Positions 11,301-17,337 of a stretch of 40,494 nucleotides of DNA are shown piece after piece. Below the pieces are notes generated by a model, which had not been told where the DNA came from, ran no database searches, and was given only the letters and a program-made list of their open reading frames with translations. The DNA is taken from the NCBI RefSeq assembly GCF_014692495.1, contig NZ_JACOIJ010000029.1, positions 1-40,494 of the forward strand. Reading direction: 5' to 3'. Source of the stretch: Sphingobacterium litopenaei (lineage in GTDB: Bacteria > Bacteroidota > Bacteroidia > Sphingobacteriales > Sphingobacteriaceae). Made by a program: the position numbers and the translations under genes. Positions within the stretch are counted from its first letter, which is position 1, and every line of letters begins with the position of its first letter.

Positions 11301-11428
11301 ACTGTAACGTTACTCATCGCATCTCCCGTCGAAGAAGTAACTTTACCAGAAATTGATTTTTGTTGAGCCATCAAACAGGATGCATATACTGCTACCCCGA
11401 AAAATGTGAGAAGTAATCTTCTTTTCAT
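8336..11428 (-). CDS. SusC/RagA-family TonB-linked outer-membrane transporter (SusC2)
   Basis: This 1030-residue SusC-type transporter has the same order of parts as SusC1: signal peptide (1 to about 21), carboxypeptidase-regulatory-like domain (about 22-107), the DEVLVTAEFG hinge, TonB plug (about 115-255, with PGLNVTSTGG, LYVVDGVPMNNSS, SITVLKGAAAAALYGSDASNGAIIITTKKGK), and a long beta-barrel ending in GFSLTLN. It leads a three-gene operon with SusD2 and a lipoprotein. The N-terminal 30 residues match SusC1 exactly while barrels are much more different. No sigma factor or hybrid two-component regulator is adjacent, so regulation is not visible. Confidence 0.95.
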   Translation of the reverse strand: MKRRLLLTFFGVAVYASCLMAQQKSISGKVTSSTGDAMSNVTVVVQGTNRSVATNADGSFTIQAAPGEILLFRAVGSKETLQTVGNGTVYNVILQSTEAALDEVLVTAEFGMKRVARAVGSSVQHIDGETISESGRENFVSALAGRVPGLNVTSTGGAPGSSTTVVLRNITSISGNNQPLYVVDGVPMNNSSFDPIGMAGAGGSTYSVRNLDYSSRGNDFNPEDIESITVLKGAAAAALYGSDASNGAIIITTKKGKAGKGSITYGNYFKWDEAYGYPDMQTKYANGNYGTTNYYYTSRFGGLYPDGMKLYDNIASILQTGAQQRHNISVDAGSEKATIRGAFSQLNQKGVLKTTAYDRTNLSLSGQATVTPYLKFDGSMQYTKTGNDKVLRGTDGPLYRAMLWPIVDDMSIYYAPDGSHMKKPDYYVDEDLLNPLFAMNKNKFFDKSDRFLSNVSMNFTPIENAFLRAQVGWDVGMQTFETSTHPYYANKNAGEGQFNLVQSNFSDPTINILAGYNNKFLQDKLSFSGQVGYHQLENRVTRSATYGTKFLVPDFQSINNTDPLSQTSSQRNTRRRIQALSAQFEFGYNNLAFITLRGRNDWSSTLPVSNNRYFYPAIEGSFIVSDLKFLKDISSINQIKIRGSLAQVGKDAGPLEIDPQLEYSDQSGGGFKYGFTGPNPKLRPEMTTAKEAGVDFRLFNNRLNGSFTYFTTRNADQIVKGFRLSYATGFVLNNMNVGTFKTWGWEAHLDGDIIKQAQGLTWNVGINASQGDSEVLYLPENVTEYYNAYTWNSGNIRNGIMVGNPITTLTGLAYDRNEQGDVLISPSTGLPITKATWSVIGNREPKLRFGVTTALSYKDFRLSGLFAGRLGATVVNGTKRTMMTNGTSWESVSLRESGPVVFKGVLRDGNENTDNPTFNTIAVDYRAYGATTFGGGDEDWLEKDVNYLRLQELRLSYRLPKSLLAKGKVFSAMDIYAVGNDLLTWTNYSGIDAVGNTVSAAAGGTGGEGYDVWSIPNPRGFAVGFSLTLN
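11358..11428 (-). repeat. 71-bp direct repeat at the start of SusC2 (copy 2)
   Basis: This is the partner of 5056-5126, in the same orientation 6.3 kb away. The match also continues weakly a few bases upstream of the ATG (CTATCAAAC in both). Confidence 0.9.
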
Positions 11429-11747
11429 GTTTGATAGTTTATTATAGTGAATTGATTAGTATCCTATTTTATAAACAAAAAAATCAGAAACAATAATACC
11501 GCATAAAAAGGCATTCGATTAAATCATTAAAATTAGTACAACGAGTACTGAAATGTGGTTTTATATATTGTTCCTATAGGTATAATATTGGGTAGATAAA
11601 TTTTATACAATATTTATTACAACAAGTCTAATTAAAAAAATGCAGATTTAATAATTTTTTTAAAAAAATCAGAACAAAAACGCATAAACATCAATTTCCC
11701 ACGAAATATTATGTAACAAATAAGTTTGTCACATGGATATAATTCGG
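11429..11747. other. Non-coding AT-rich region upstream of SusC2
   Basis: No credible ORF is present. It should contain the SusC2 promoter on the minus strand, but no TAnnTTTG -7 box was recognised. The left end of the decayed intron begins at about 11748. Confidence 0.5.
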
Positions 11748-12311
11748 ATTGGAGAACGAAAAATAAATCCGTACGAATTTCCAAAGCAGCGTACCTACCG
11801 ATTGGTATTAGAAACTTAATTAAATTTTAACTCAAACTCTCTTGTATACTACCCTTAAAAATGAGTCTCCCAGATGGTTAAGATAATCGTTGTAAGGGAC
11901 TGTTTTTAACATCCAACTTTTGGCTGTATGTCAATAATTTTTCCTTGTGTTTGTCCATCCATTATCTTTTACTTTTTAATTATCCCAATAAAATGGCTAC
12001 CTTCCCCATAGCCTTCGGCTTCCCCACTATTCTTTTATAGATAGGTCCATAAGCCTTATCAAATTTGTTCATTCTATATTTCATCAGGTATTGTCATGTA
12101 TGGATTGTTGTGTACCATATAGGAAATTAGTTTACGTTGCAACCTAGTCCTTTTGTGTAGTTTCTTTCCATCTAACCGATAGTTTACCTAATGCTTCCTT
12201 AGGATTCCACCTGACGATGGACACCCTTGCCTTCAGCTAAAACTTCCAACTCTAATGGCGTGTTCGGGACTTACACTCTAGAGTTATCGCCCATGCCAGG
12301 CGTAAAACCAC
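11748..12311 (-). mobile_element. Decayed group II intron without its reverse-transcriptase gene
   Basis: Read on the minus strand, 12311 to about 12180 resembles the 5' part of bacterial group II introns: GGGCGATAACTC, GTGTAAGTCCCGAACACGCC, TTAGCTGAAGGCAAGGGTGTC and TGGAATCCTAAGGAAGC match the domain I pattern known from Bacteroidota introns. The other end (about 11880 to 11748) aligns over its whole length with the intron 3' end at 40370-40494, including the TATACAAG-GAGTT stretch, a damaged domain V (11786-11815) and a damaged domain VI (11755-11775). Only about 560 bp remain, against roughly 2-2.5 kb for an intact intron with its protein, and no RT frame survives. The first bases are GTGGT rather than the GTGYG consensus. 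It is therefore taken as a dead relic; exact ends are estimates. Confidence 0.75.
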
Positions 12312-12343
12312 AAAAGGGTCAGAATTTTCATTCTGACCCTTTT
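12312..12343 (-). terminator. Terminator of the GHL10 gene
   Basis: A perfect 14-bp stem (AAAAGGGTCAGAAT with its complement) with a 4-nt loop lies 18 bp past the stop codon. Its T-run ends exactly where the intron remnant begins, so the terminator is the 5' exon side of the insertion. Confidence 0.88.
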
Positions 12344-12360
12344 ATTAAATTTCTACTATT

Positions 12361-13992
12361 TTAGAATACCTTTATTTCATATTCACTTTCATTACCTAAT
12401 CGATCGACAGCTTTAACTGCAACTGCTGATAGCTTTTCGCCGCTTTTATTACTTGCAAATTCCTTAGCAGAAATATTGTTATCTACAATATCCCATTCCC
12501 ACTCACTACCGTATTTTGCAAATACAATGAAATGTCTCACTTGTTCTGGTTGTTTGTGTAGCCACTTGGCAAATACTTTTCCGTTTTCAGGAGTAACTAA
12601 CAATGTAGGAGCTAATAAAGGATTAGCTTTTAACCAAGGAGACTTTGGTACTAAGGATTTCTGTTTATAAGGTCCATTATTAAGTGTAGGCAACATTTCT
12701 GCATTTTTTGTCAATCCAGCGATGCTCCAATGTACTACACCAGGACTTTTAGGAACTATTGAACGAGTTGCGTTGATTTGGTTGACGATTTCTGTCGGTT
12801 TGTGTGCAGCTTTAACTTCTACTGTATTTAAACCTGGCCACAAATGTCTTTGGAAAGTATTTTCAGATTCCCACCATTTCAATAAAGTTGTAAAACTTTG
12901 GTTCGCAGGCTCGATTGGCCAATACAATTGTGGTGTAAAATAATCTATCCACCCTTTGTTTAACCATAATTTTGCATCAGCATACAATTCATCGTATTGC
13001 GAAGAACCTGTTACTCCAGCAGGATAACCTGGTTTCCAAATACCGAATGGACTTAAACCAAATTTTACAAATGGTTTTTCGGCTTTAATTTCTTTATAAA
13101 TACGTTCGATGAAGTTATTCACATGCGATCTTCTCCAATCTCCTCGTGACAACTCGCCACCATTAGCTTTGTAAACATTCCAAGTTTTAGAATCTGGGAA
13201 ATCTGCGCCACCATTATAACTTGCATACGGGTAGAAATAATCATCAAAATGTACGCCGTCTATATCATAACGTGTCACGATATCATTCACCACACGAGAT
13301 GCATGATCTTGCGTACGTTTGTCCGCTGGATCAAACCAATACATACCATTCTTTAAACGAACAATGTAATCCGATGCAGTATTCACCATAGATTTAGACG
13401 TCACTTGACCACCATTAGTATGGTGAGCACGGTATGGATTCAACCAGACATGCAATTCCAGGCCACGTTTGTGTGCTTCTTCCACCCAAAATTCTAATGG
13501 ATCATAATATGGTTCGGGACGCTTACCAATTTCGCCCGTCAAGAAGTAAGACCAAGGTTCAAATTTACTATCGTATAAGGCATCCGATGACGGACGAACT
13601 TGAAAAATAACAGCATTGAAGTTGTTATTTTTTAATATATCCAAAAGATGAATGGCTTCTTCTTTTTGCTGAGCAGTGGTCAAATTGCGTTTGGAAGGCC
13701 AATTTATGTTTGCAACAGTTGCAATCCATGCTGCACGAAATTCACGTGGAACTTCTGGCAATTGCACTTTAATTTTTTCTTCTTTTTTAGGCTCTTCAGA
13801 CTTTTTCACTGGCCCTGACACCACTGGAGCTGCAGGAGTCTGCGGTAATACTGAATCTTTTTCTTTTACAACTTCAACTCCCGATGAAGGTGTTGCAGCT
13901 TTCAATTCTTTCGATTTTCGGGATTTGCACGACACAGCAATAACAACAATAAGGCATAAAAATGCTATAGTACGTAATACATTTATTCTCAT
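12361..13992 (-). CDS. GHL10-family lipoprotein glycoside hydrolase (DigH-like)
   Basis: The 543-residue product is a family-10-like glycosyl hydrolase (GHL10, formerly DUF187). The known E. coli member DigH is a lipoprotein that cuts peptidoglycan glycan strands lacking stem peptides, so a cell-wall role is likely. Seen here: signal peptide with lipobox AVSC (Cys 22), a Lys/Pro/Glu-rich linker to about residue 60, then the domain opening PREFRAAWIATVANINWPS, followed by FNAVIFQVRPSSDALY, HVWLNPYRA, DGVHFDDYFYPY and WIDYFTPQLYWP, all typical of the TIM barrel. A C-terminal beta domain of about 90 residues follows. A TTG at 14001 is possible upstream but overlaps a -7 box; the ATG at 13992 is preferred. 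It lies 87 bp behind nagA on the same strand, which supports use of released GlcNAc. Confidence 0.87.
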   Translation of the reverse strand: MRINVLRTIAFLCLIVVIAVSCKSRKSKELKAATPSSGVEVVKEKDSVLPQTPAAPVVSGPVKKSEEPKKEEKIKVQLPEVPREFRAAWIATVANINWPSKRNLTTAQQKEEAIHLLDILKNNNFNAVIFQVRPSSDALYDSKFEPWSYFLTGEIGKRPEPYYDPLEFWVEEAHKRGLELHVWLNPYRAHHTNGGQVTSKSMVNTASDYIVRLKNGMYWFDPADKRTQDHASRVVNDIVTRYDIDGVHFDDYFYPYASYNGGADFPDSKTWNVYKANGGELSRGDWRRSHVNNFIERIYKEIKAEKPFVKFGLSPFGIWKPGYPAGVTGSSQYDELYADAKLWLNKGWIDYFTPQLYWPIEPANQSFTTLLKWWESENTFQRHLWPGLNTVEVKAAHKPTEIVNQINATRSIVPKSPGVVHWSIAGLTKNAEMLPTLNNGPYKQKSLVPKSPWLKANPLLAPTLLVTPENGKVFAKWLHKQPEQVRHFIVFAKYGSEWEWDIVDNNISAKEFASNKSGEKLSAVAVKAVDRLGNESEYEIKVF

Positions 13993-13998
13993 AGGACA

Positions 13999-14006
13999 CA
14001 AAACTA
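13999..14006 (-). promoter_or_regulatory. -7 box of the GHL10 gene
   Basis: The minus strand reads TAGTTTTG, a full match to the Bacteroidota TAnnTTTG box, six bases before the ATG at 13992. No clear -33 TTG is seen. It implies an almost leaderless transcript. Confidence 0.45.
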
Positions 14007-14079
14007 CTGTATATACTTTTATTTTTTACATTGTATATGTTAAAAGTACGTTTGGCAATATTTTTTTTACGTTCAAAGA

Positions 14080-15192
14080 TTATTCTACTAGTTTACCTTC
14101 GAAATAAACCGCATCTACATTGAAATCTGCATCAAATACTAGCACATTTGCTACTGATCCTTCATCCAAACGTCCTAAATCTTGACGTTCAATCAAATTA
14201 GCCGGATATAATGTAGCCATTCTTAATGCTTCATCTAACGGAATATTGACTTTTTGAACACAATTTTGCACTGCTTTAAGCATAGTAAGCGCCGAACCTG
14301 AAAGCGTACCATCTGGCAAAACATAGTGATCTCCATTCAAAATATGGTGATAAATATCTTTCTCACACTTCGCTACTGCGTCGGTAATCAAGAAAAGACG
14401 TTCTTTCATCATTTCTTTACTAATCTTTACAGCTTCATAATCAACATGAATTCCATCGACAATTATAGAAGCGTTAACAGACGAGTGTGTATACGTCGCT
14501 CCTGGCAATCCGACATTACGGTGGTGAAGTGGAGACATGGCATTCCAAAGATGTGTAACAGTCTTTATTCCTTTATCAAAGGATAATTTTGCTTGTTCGA
14601 AAGTTGCGTTACTATGCCCTGCACTTAACAATATATTTTCTGCTTGCAGGTATGCCATACATTCATCTTGCATCAACTCAGGCGCAACGGTCATCATCTG
14701 AACAGCGCCATTATGATCGGCTAAAAGATCTTCCAAAATTGGTAATTTAGCTTCTTTAATCAACTCTGCTGGATGCGCCCCTCGTTTACTTGGATTAAGA
14801 AACGGACCTTCCAGATGCAATCCCAAAGAGACTTTTGGTTCAGCAGTCTGATAAACTTTAATAGCTTTTTTAAAAAGATCGATGCTATTGGTAGCTAAAG
14901 TCAGGTAAAATGAGGTACAACCTTGTTTTAAAAGCAACTTTTCAATTTGATGTATAGACTCGATTGTTAATTCTGCTGAATACAGCTGATCTCCAGCACC
15001 ATATATTTGCAAATCAATCAAGCCAGGACAGATATTTTTGCCTTCTACATCAATTTTTTCATAATCGGCAGGAATAGCATGGTCTTCTATTACTGCTGAT
15101 ATTTTCTCGTCCTCGATTAGTAATGCTTTGTTGATAAAAGTATTTTTACCTGTATATATAATACCATTGGTTAATGCAATTTTGCTTTTCAT
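14080..15192 (-). CDS. nagA: N-acetylglucosamine-6-phosphate deacetylase
   Basis: NagA removes the acetyl group from GlcNAc-6-phosphate to give glucosamine-6-phosphate in the cytosol, the committed step that sends amino sugars to glycolysis or wall synthesis. The 370-residue length is typical. Seen motifs of this amidohydrolase-fold family are CPGLIDLQIYGAG (start of the metal site, about residue 55), LGLHLEGPFLNPSKRGAHP (metal-binding Glu, about 125), LSAGHSNATFEQA, VTHLWNAMSPLHHRNVG (metal His, substrate loop), LITDAVA (catalytic Asp, about 270) and DGTLSGSALTM. The gene precedes the GHL10 hydrolase gene on the same strand; no nagB lies nearby. The divergent gene on the other side is the small ORF at 15275. 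Confidence 0.95.
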   Translation of the reverse strand: MKSKIALTNGIIYTGKNTFINKALLIEDEKISAVIEDHAIPADYEKIDVEGKNICPGLIDLQIYGAGDQLYSAELTIESIHQIEKLLLKQGCTSFYLTLATNSIDLFKKAIKVYQTAEPKVSLGLHLEGPFLNPSKRGAHPAELIKEAKLPILEDLLADHNGAVQMMTVAPELMQDECMAYLQAENILLSAGHSNATFEQAKLSFDKGIKTVTHLWNAMSPLHHRNVGLPGATYTHSSVNASIIVDGIHVDYEAVKISKEMMKERLFLITDAVAKCEKDIYHHILNGDHYVLPDGTLSGSALTMLKAVQNCVQKVNIPLDEALRMATLYPANLIERQDLGRLDEGSVANVLVFDADFNVDAVYFEGKLVE

Positions 15193-15274
15193 AATGTTGC
15201 AATAATACTAAAAGCTTTTGGAATTTGTATTTACACCTGTTGGATTGTAACTTAGACCAATCATAGTTTTAGAA

Positions 15275-15391
15275 ATGAAAAAAGCGGACAATACTAAACC
15301 AACTTCCATACGCGTAATGTATATTATCAACGCGATTGCTATCATTCTATTTCTACTCGGAATTATTTATAAAATATTTATAGACAAATAA
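15275..15391 (+). CDS. Small single-pass membrane protein, 38 residues
   Basis: An ATG at 15275 opens a 38-codon frame with a charged, polar N-terminus (MKKADNTKPTSIRV), one hydrophobic segment of about 20 residues (YIINAIAIILFLLGIIY) and a basic tail ending IDK. It stops 2 bp before the ridA start, which suggests co-transcription or translational coupling. The frame is small, but the orderly topology (positive N-terminus, membrane helix, short basic end) and tight spacing make it a credible gene. No function is recognised; it might be an accessory subunit of a membrane complex. Confidence 0.6.
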   Translation: MKKADNTKPTSIRVMYIINAIAIILFLLGIIYKIFIDK

Positions 15392-15393
15392 TC

Positions 15394-15780
15394 ATGTCAC
15401 AAAAAGTTATTATCAATACAGACAAAGCCCCTGCGGCTATTGGGCCTTACAATCAAGCCATAAAAGCAGATAAAACATTATTCGTATCCGGACAGATTCC
15501 TTTGATTCCAGAAACGATGGAATTAATTAATACAGGAATTCAGGACGAAACACACCAAGTGTTTAAAAATATCCAAGCCATTCTAACAGAAGCAGGTTAT
15601 GCTTTCGAAGATGTGGTAAAAGCTTCTATCTTCCTAAGCGATATGGGTGATTTTGCGGCTGTGAATGAAATTTATGCACAATACTTTACAACAAATCAAC
15701 CTGCACGTGAATGTGTAGCGGTGAAGACATTACCGAAAAACGTAAATGTAGAAATCTCTGTAATTGCTTGGAAAGCATAA
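15394..15780 (+). CDS. ridA: RidA-family enamine/imine deaminase
   Basis: RidA (YjgF/YER057c/UK114 family) hydrolyses reactive 2-aminoacrylate and related enamines released by PLP enzymes such as serine/threonine dehydratases, protecting other PLP enzymes. The 128 residues are the usual length. Seen: APAAIGPYNQAIKA near the N-terminus, LFVSGQIPLIPET, the helix DVVKASIFLSDMGDFAAVNEIYAQYF, and PARECVAVKTLPKNVNVEISVIAWKA, which contains the conserved Arg that binds the substrate carboxylate (about residue 105). It functions as a trimer in known cases. An L-serine dehydratase gene occurs 9 kb away in the window, but that one is of the iron-sulfur type and not a clear partner. Confidence 0.95.
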   Translation: MSQKVIINTDKAPAAIGPYNQAIKADKTLFVSGQIPLIPETMELINTGIQDETHQVFKNIQAILTEAGYAFEDVVKASIFLSDMGDFAAVNEIYAQYFTTNQPARECVAVKTLPKNVNVEISVIAWKA

Positions 15781-15798
15781 CCAAAACATACTTTTCTG

Positions 15799-15836
15799 AA
15801 AAGCTGCTTTGTTTCAACACCAAAGCGGCTTTTTTA
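15799..15836 (+). terminator. Terminator after ridA
   Basis: AAAGCTGCTTTG pairs with CAAAGCGGCTTT (one T-G mismatch or wobble), with a 9-nt loop and a T-run, 19 bp past the ridA stop. Confidence 0.8.
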
Positions 15837-15899
15837 TCTTTTCTACTTTTTCTAAAAAAATCTCTTCTTCCCTGGTAACAAAAAAATAAACCTGTTGAT

Positions 15900-15943
15900 A
15901 TACTATTGAAACTGATTGTAAAACATTTAAAATTCAATAGTAT
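15900..15943 (+). promoter_or_regulatory. Inverted repeat overlapping the start codon of the 15942 lipoprotein
   Basis: A perfect 11-bp inverted repeat (15900-15910, ATACTATTGAA, with 15933-15943) encloses a 22-nt loop. Its right arm ends within the ATG at 15942, so an RNA hairpin could cover the translation start; it could instead be a DNA operator. Confidence 0.45.
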
Positions 15944-16937
15944 GAAAACGAAATTAAACTCAAAATTATTTGCACTTGTAGCTTGTGCAACTATTACATT
16001 CTCATCTTGTAAAAATGAAACAGAATCTGTATCATTATTAGCAAACCCATCTGCTGTAGGCTTCGCTGATCTTCGCAAAAATGCATTAGCAGACATTACA
16101 CTTTCTAAAGCTTTTAAAGCTGAAGATGGAATTACTTTTGAAACAGATAAAGGAACAGAAGTAAGAATCTCACCTAACTGTCTGAGAGACAACATTGGAA
16201 ATGTGGTGACTGGTGATGTGAACCTTTCCTTTGTAGAAATGTATGACCGCGGCAATATGACCGCGACAAACAAACCATTGATGGGTAAAAATAGCACTGG
16301 AGAATTATTACCATTGGTGACTGGTGGTCAATTTAATATTGAAGTAACGAAAGGAAATCAAAAATTAAGATCAGGATGTCCATTCTTTGTTGATATTCCA
16401 GCGACTCTTACAGGTGGAATCGACCAAGACATGAAACTTTGGAGAGGTAATATTGATGAAGAAGGAGAACTTGCTTGGGATGAAGTGAAGCGTGATGCTG
16501 GAGGCCAGGGTAAAGAAGCGGGTATCAATGTAAATACTGAAGCAGCCACTTATCAAGTATGGGCTTCAGAATTTGGCTGGACAAATGTAGATCGATTTTA
16601 CAACGACGCTAGACCAAAAACTCAAATCAAAGTTACTGTTCCGGCTCAATACAATATGTCTAATGCGGCTGTATACCTATCATATGAAGGTGAACGAAAT
16701 GTCTTAGCGCGTTTAGATACATATGATTCAGTTGAGAAGTTCTTTAGCGAACATTACGGTTACATCCCTGTTGGGCTTAATCTTCATGTGATATTCACTT
16801 CTGAAAGCAATGGATTATTAGTATACGCAATCAAAAAAGTAACTATTGTTGATAATGGTGTAATTAATATCTCTGAGACCGACCTAGAGATTACATCAAA
16901 AACCAACTTGGTAAATATTATTAATAATTTAAACTAA
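15942..16937 (+). CDS. Secreted lipoprotein of unknown function
   Basis: The 331-residue product has a signal peptide with lipobox FSSC (Cys about residue 20), so it should be membrane-anchored outside the cytoplasm. The frame can be extended to 15906, but the added 12 residues would precede the signal peptide; the ATG at 15942 is preferred. The region ISPNCLRDNIGNVVTGDVNLSF followed by EMYDRGNM and ATNKPLMG (about residues 77-120) recalls a ZU5-like beta module found in many Bacteroidota secreted proteins; this is a pattern judgement only. It stands alone between terminators. No enzyme motif is seen. Confidence 0.8.
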   Translation: MKTKLNSKLFALVACATITFSSCKNETESVSLLANPSAVGFADLRKNALADITLSKAFKAEDGITFETDKGTEVRISPNCLRDNIGNVVTGDVNLSFVEMYDRGNMTATNKPLMGKNSTGELLPLVTGGQFNIEVTKGNQKLRSGCPFFVDIPATLTGGIDQDMKLWRGNIDEEGELAWDEVKRDAGGQGKEAGINVNTEAATYQVWASEFGWTNVDRFYNDARPKTQIKVTVPAQYNMSNAAVYLSYEGERNVLARLDTYDSVEKFFSEHYGYIPVGLNLHVIFTSESNGLLVYAIKKVTIVDNGVINISETDLEITSKTNLVNIINNLN

Positions 16938-16967
16938 TCCCAATTTATAATAGTACCATTTAGTGAG

Positions 16968-16995
16968 AGCCATTCTTCAGAATGGCTTTTCTTTG
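16968..16995 (+). terminator. Terminator after the 15942 lipoprotein
   Basis: A perfect 9-bp stem (AGCCATTCT with AGAATGGCT, 2-nt loop) followed by TTTCTTT lies 30 bp past the stop. The same 20-bp hairpin, with two loop-side changes, recurs at 17318-17337. Confidence 0.8.
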
Positions 16996-17001
16996 TAGCA
17001 A

Positions 17002-17271
17002 ATGTACCTTAAATTTCGTTTTATAAATCATTACATTGACACACCTTGCTCTAATGTCAATGATTGGCAAGGGGTAATTCTATATAATGGTGAAAACAAA
17101 GAAGCTATAGCTATAAAAAACACCGATAATAGTTTTTACCAAAAAATCTCACTCTATAATCAATTAAATAGTAGAAAATTAATATTTGAAAATAAACAGT
17201 TCCCACAGATACATAACAAAAAAATCATTCTTAACTGCGAGAACAGAAGAATAAAGGCAGAATTTGAATAA
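17002..17271 (+). CDS. Small hypothetical protein, 89 residues
   Basis: The frame codes for a hydrophilic Asn/Lys/Ile-rich protein with no signal peptide, membrane helix or motif that I recognise. It starts only 7 bp after a terminator, has no visible promoter box, and ends 60 bp before recG. It lies between two near-identical hairpins. It may be a real small gene, a remnant of an inserted segment, or chance: AT-rich DNA gives such frames, though 89 codons without a stop in a region with otherwise good strand bias is a mild argument for it. Confidence 0.35.
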   Translation: MYLKFRFINHYIDTPCSNVNDWQGVILYNGENKEAIAIKNTDNSFYQKISLYNQLNSRKLIFENKQFPQIHNKKIILNCENRRIKAEFE

Positions 17272-17317
17272 TGTTAAGAGTAAATCAAAGATTTACCTCT
17301 AATATTTTTTGTAATTT

Positions 17318-17337
17318 AGCCATTCTTAGGAATGGCT
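17318..17337 (+). promoter_or_regulatory. Hairpin containing the recG start codon
   Basis: AGCCATTC (17318-17325) pairs perfectly with GAATGGCT (17330-17337) around the loop TTAG. The right arm contains the recG ATG at 17332, so the fold would hide the start. Eighteen of its 20 bases match the terminator hairpin at 16968-16987. Confidence 0.45.

Noticed and set aside
1..12300. Naming a substrate for the SusCD systems
   Set aside because: No linked glycoside hydrolase, lyase, sulfatase, peptidase or regulator gives a clue; a guess would not be supported.
13993..14001. TTG start three codons earlier for the GHL10 gene
   Set aside because: It overlaps a -7 box and adds nothing to the signal peptide.
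15686..16297. A 203-codon minus-strand frame across the end of ridA and the start of the next lipoprotein gene
   Set aside because: It lies antisense to two well-supported genes, shows no family motif, and crosses a terminator and a promoter region.
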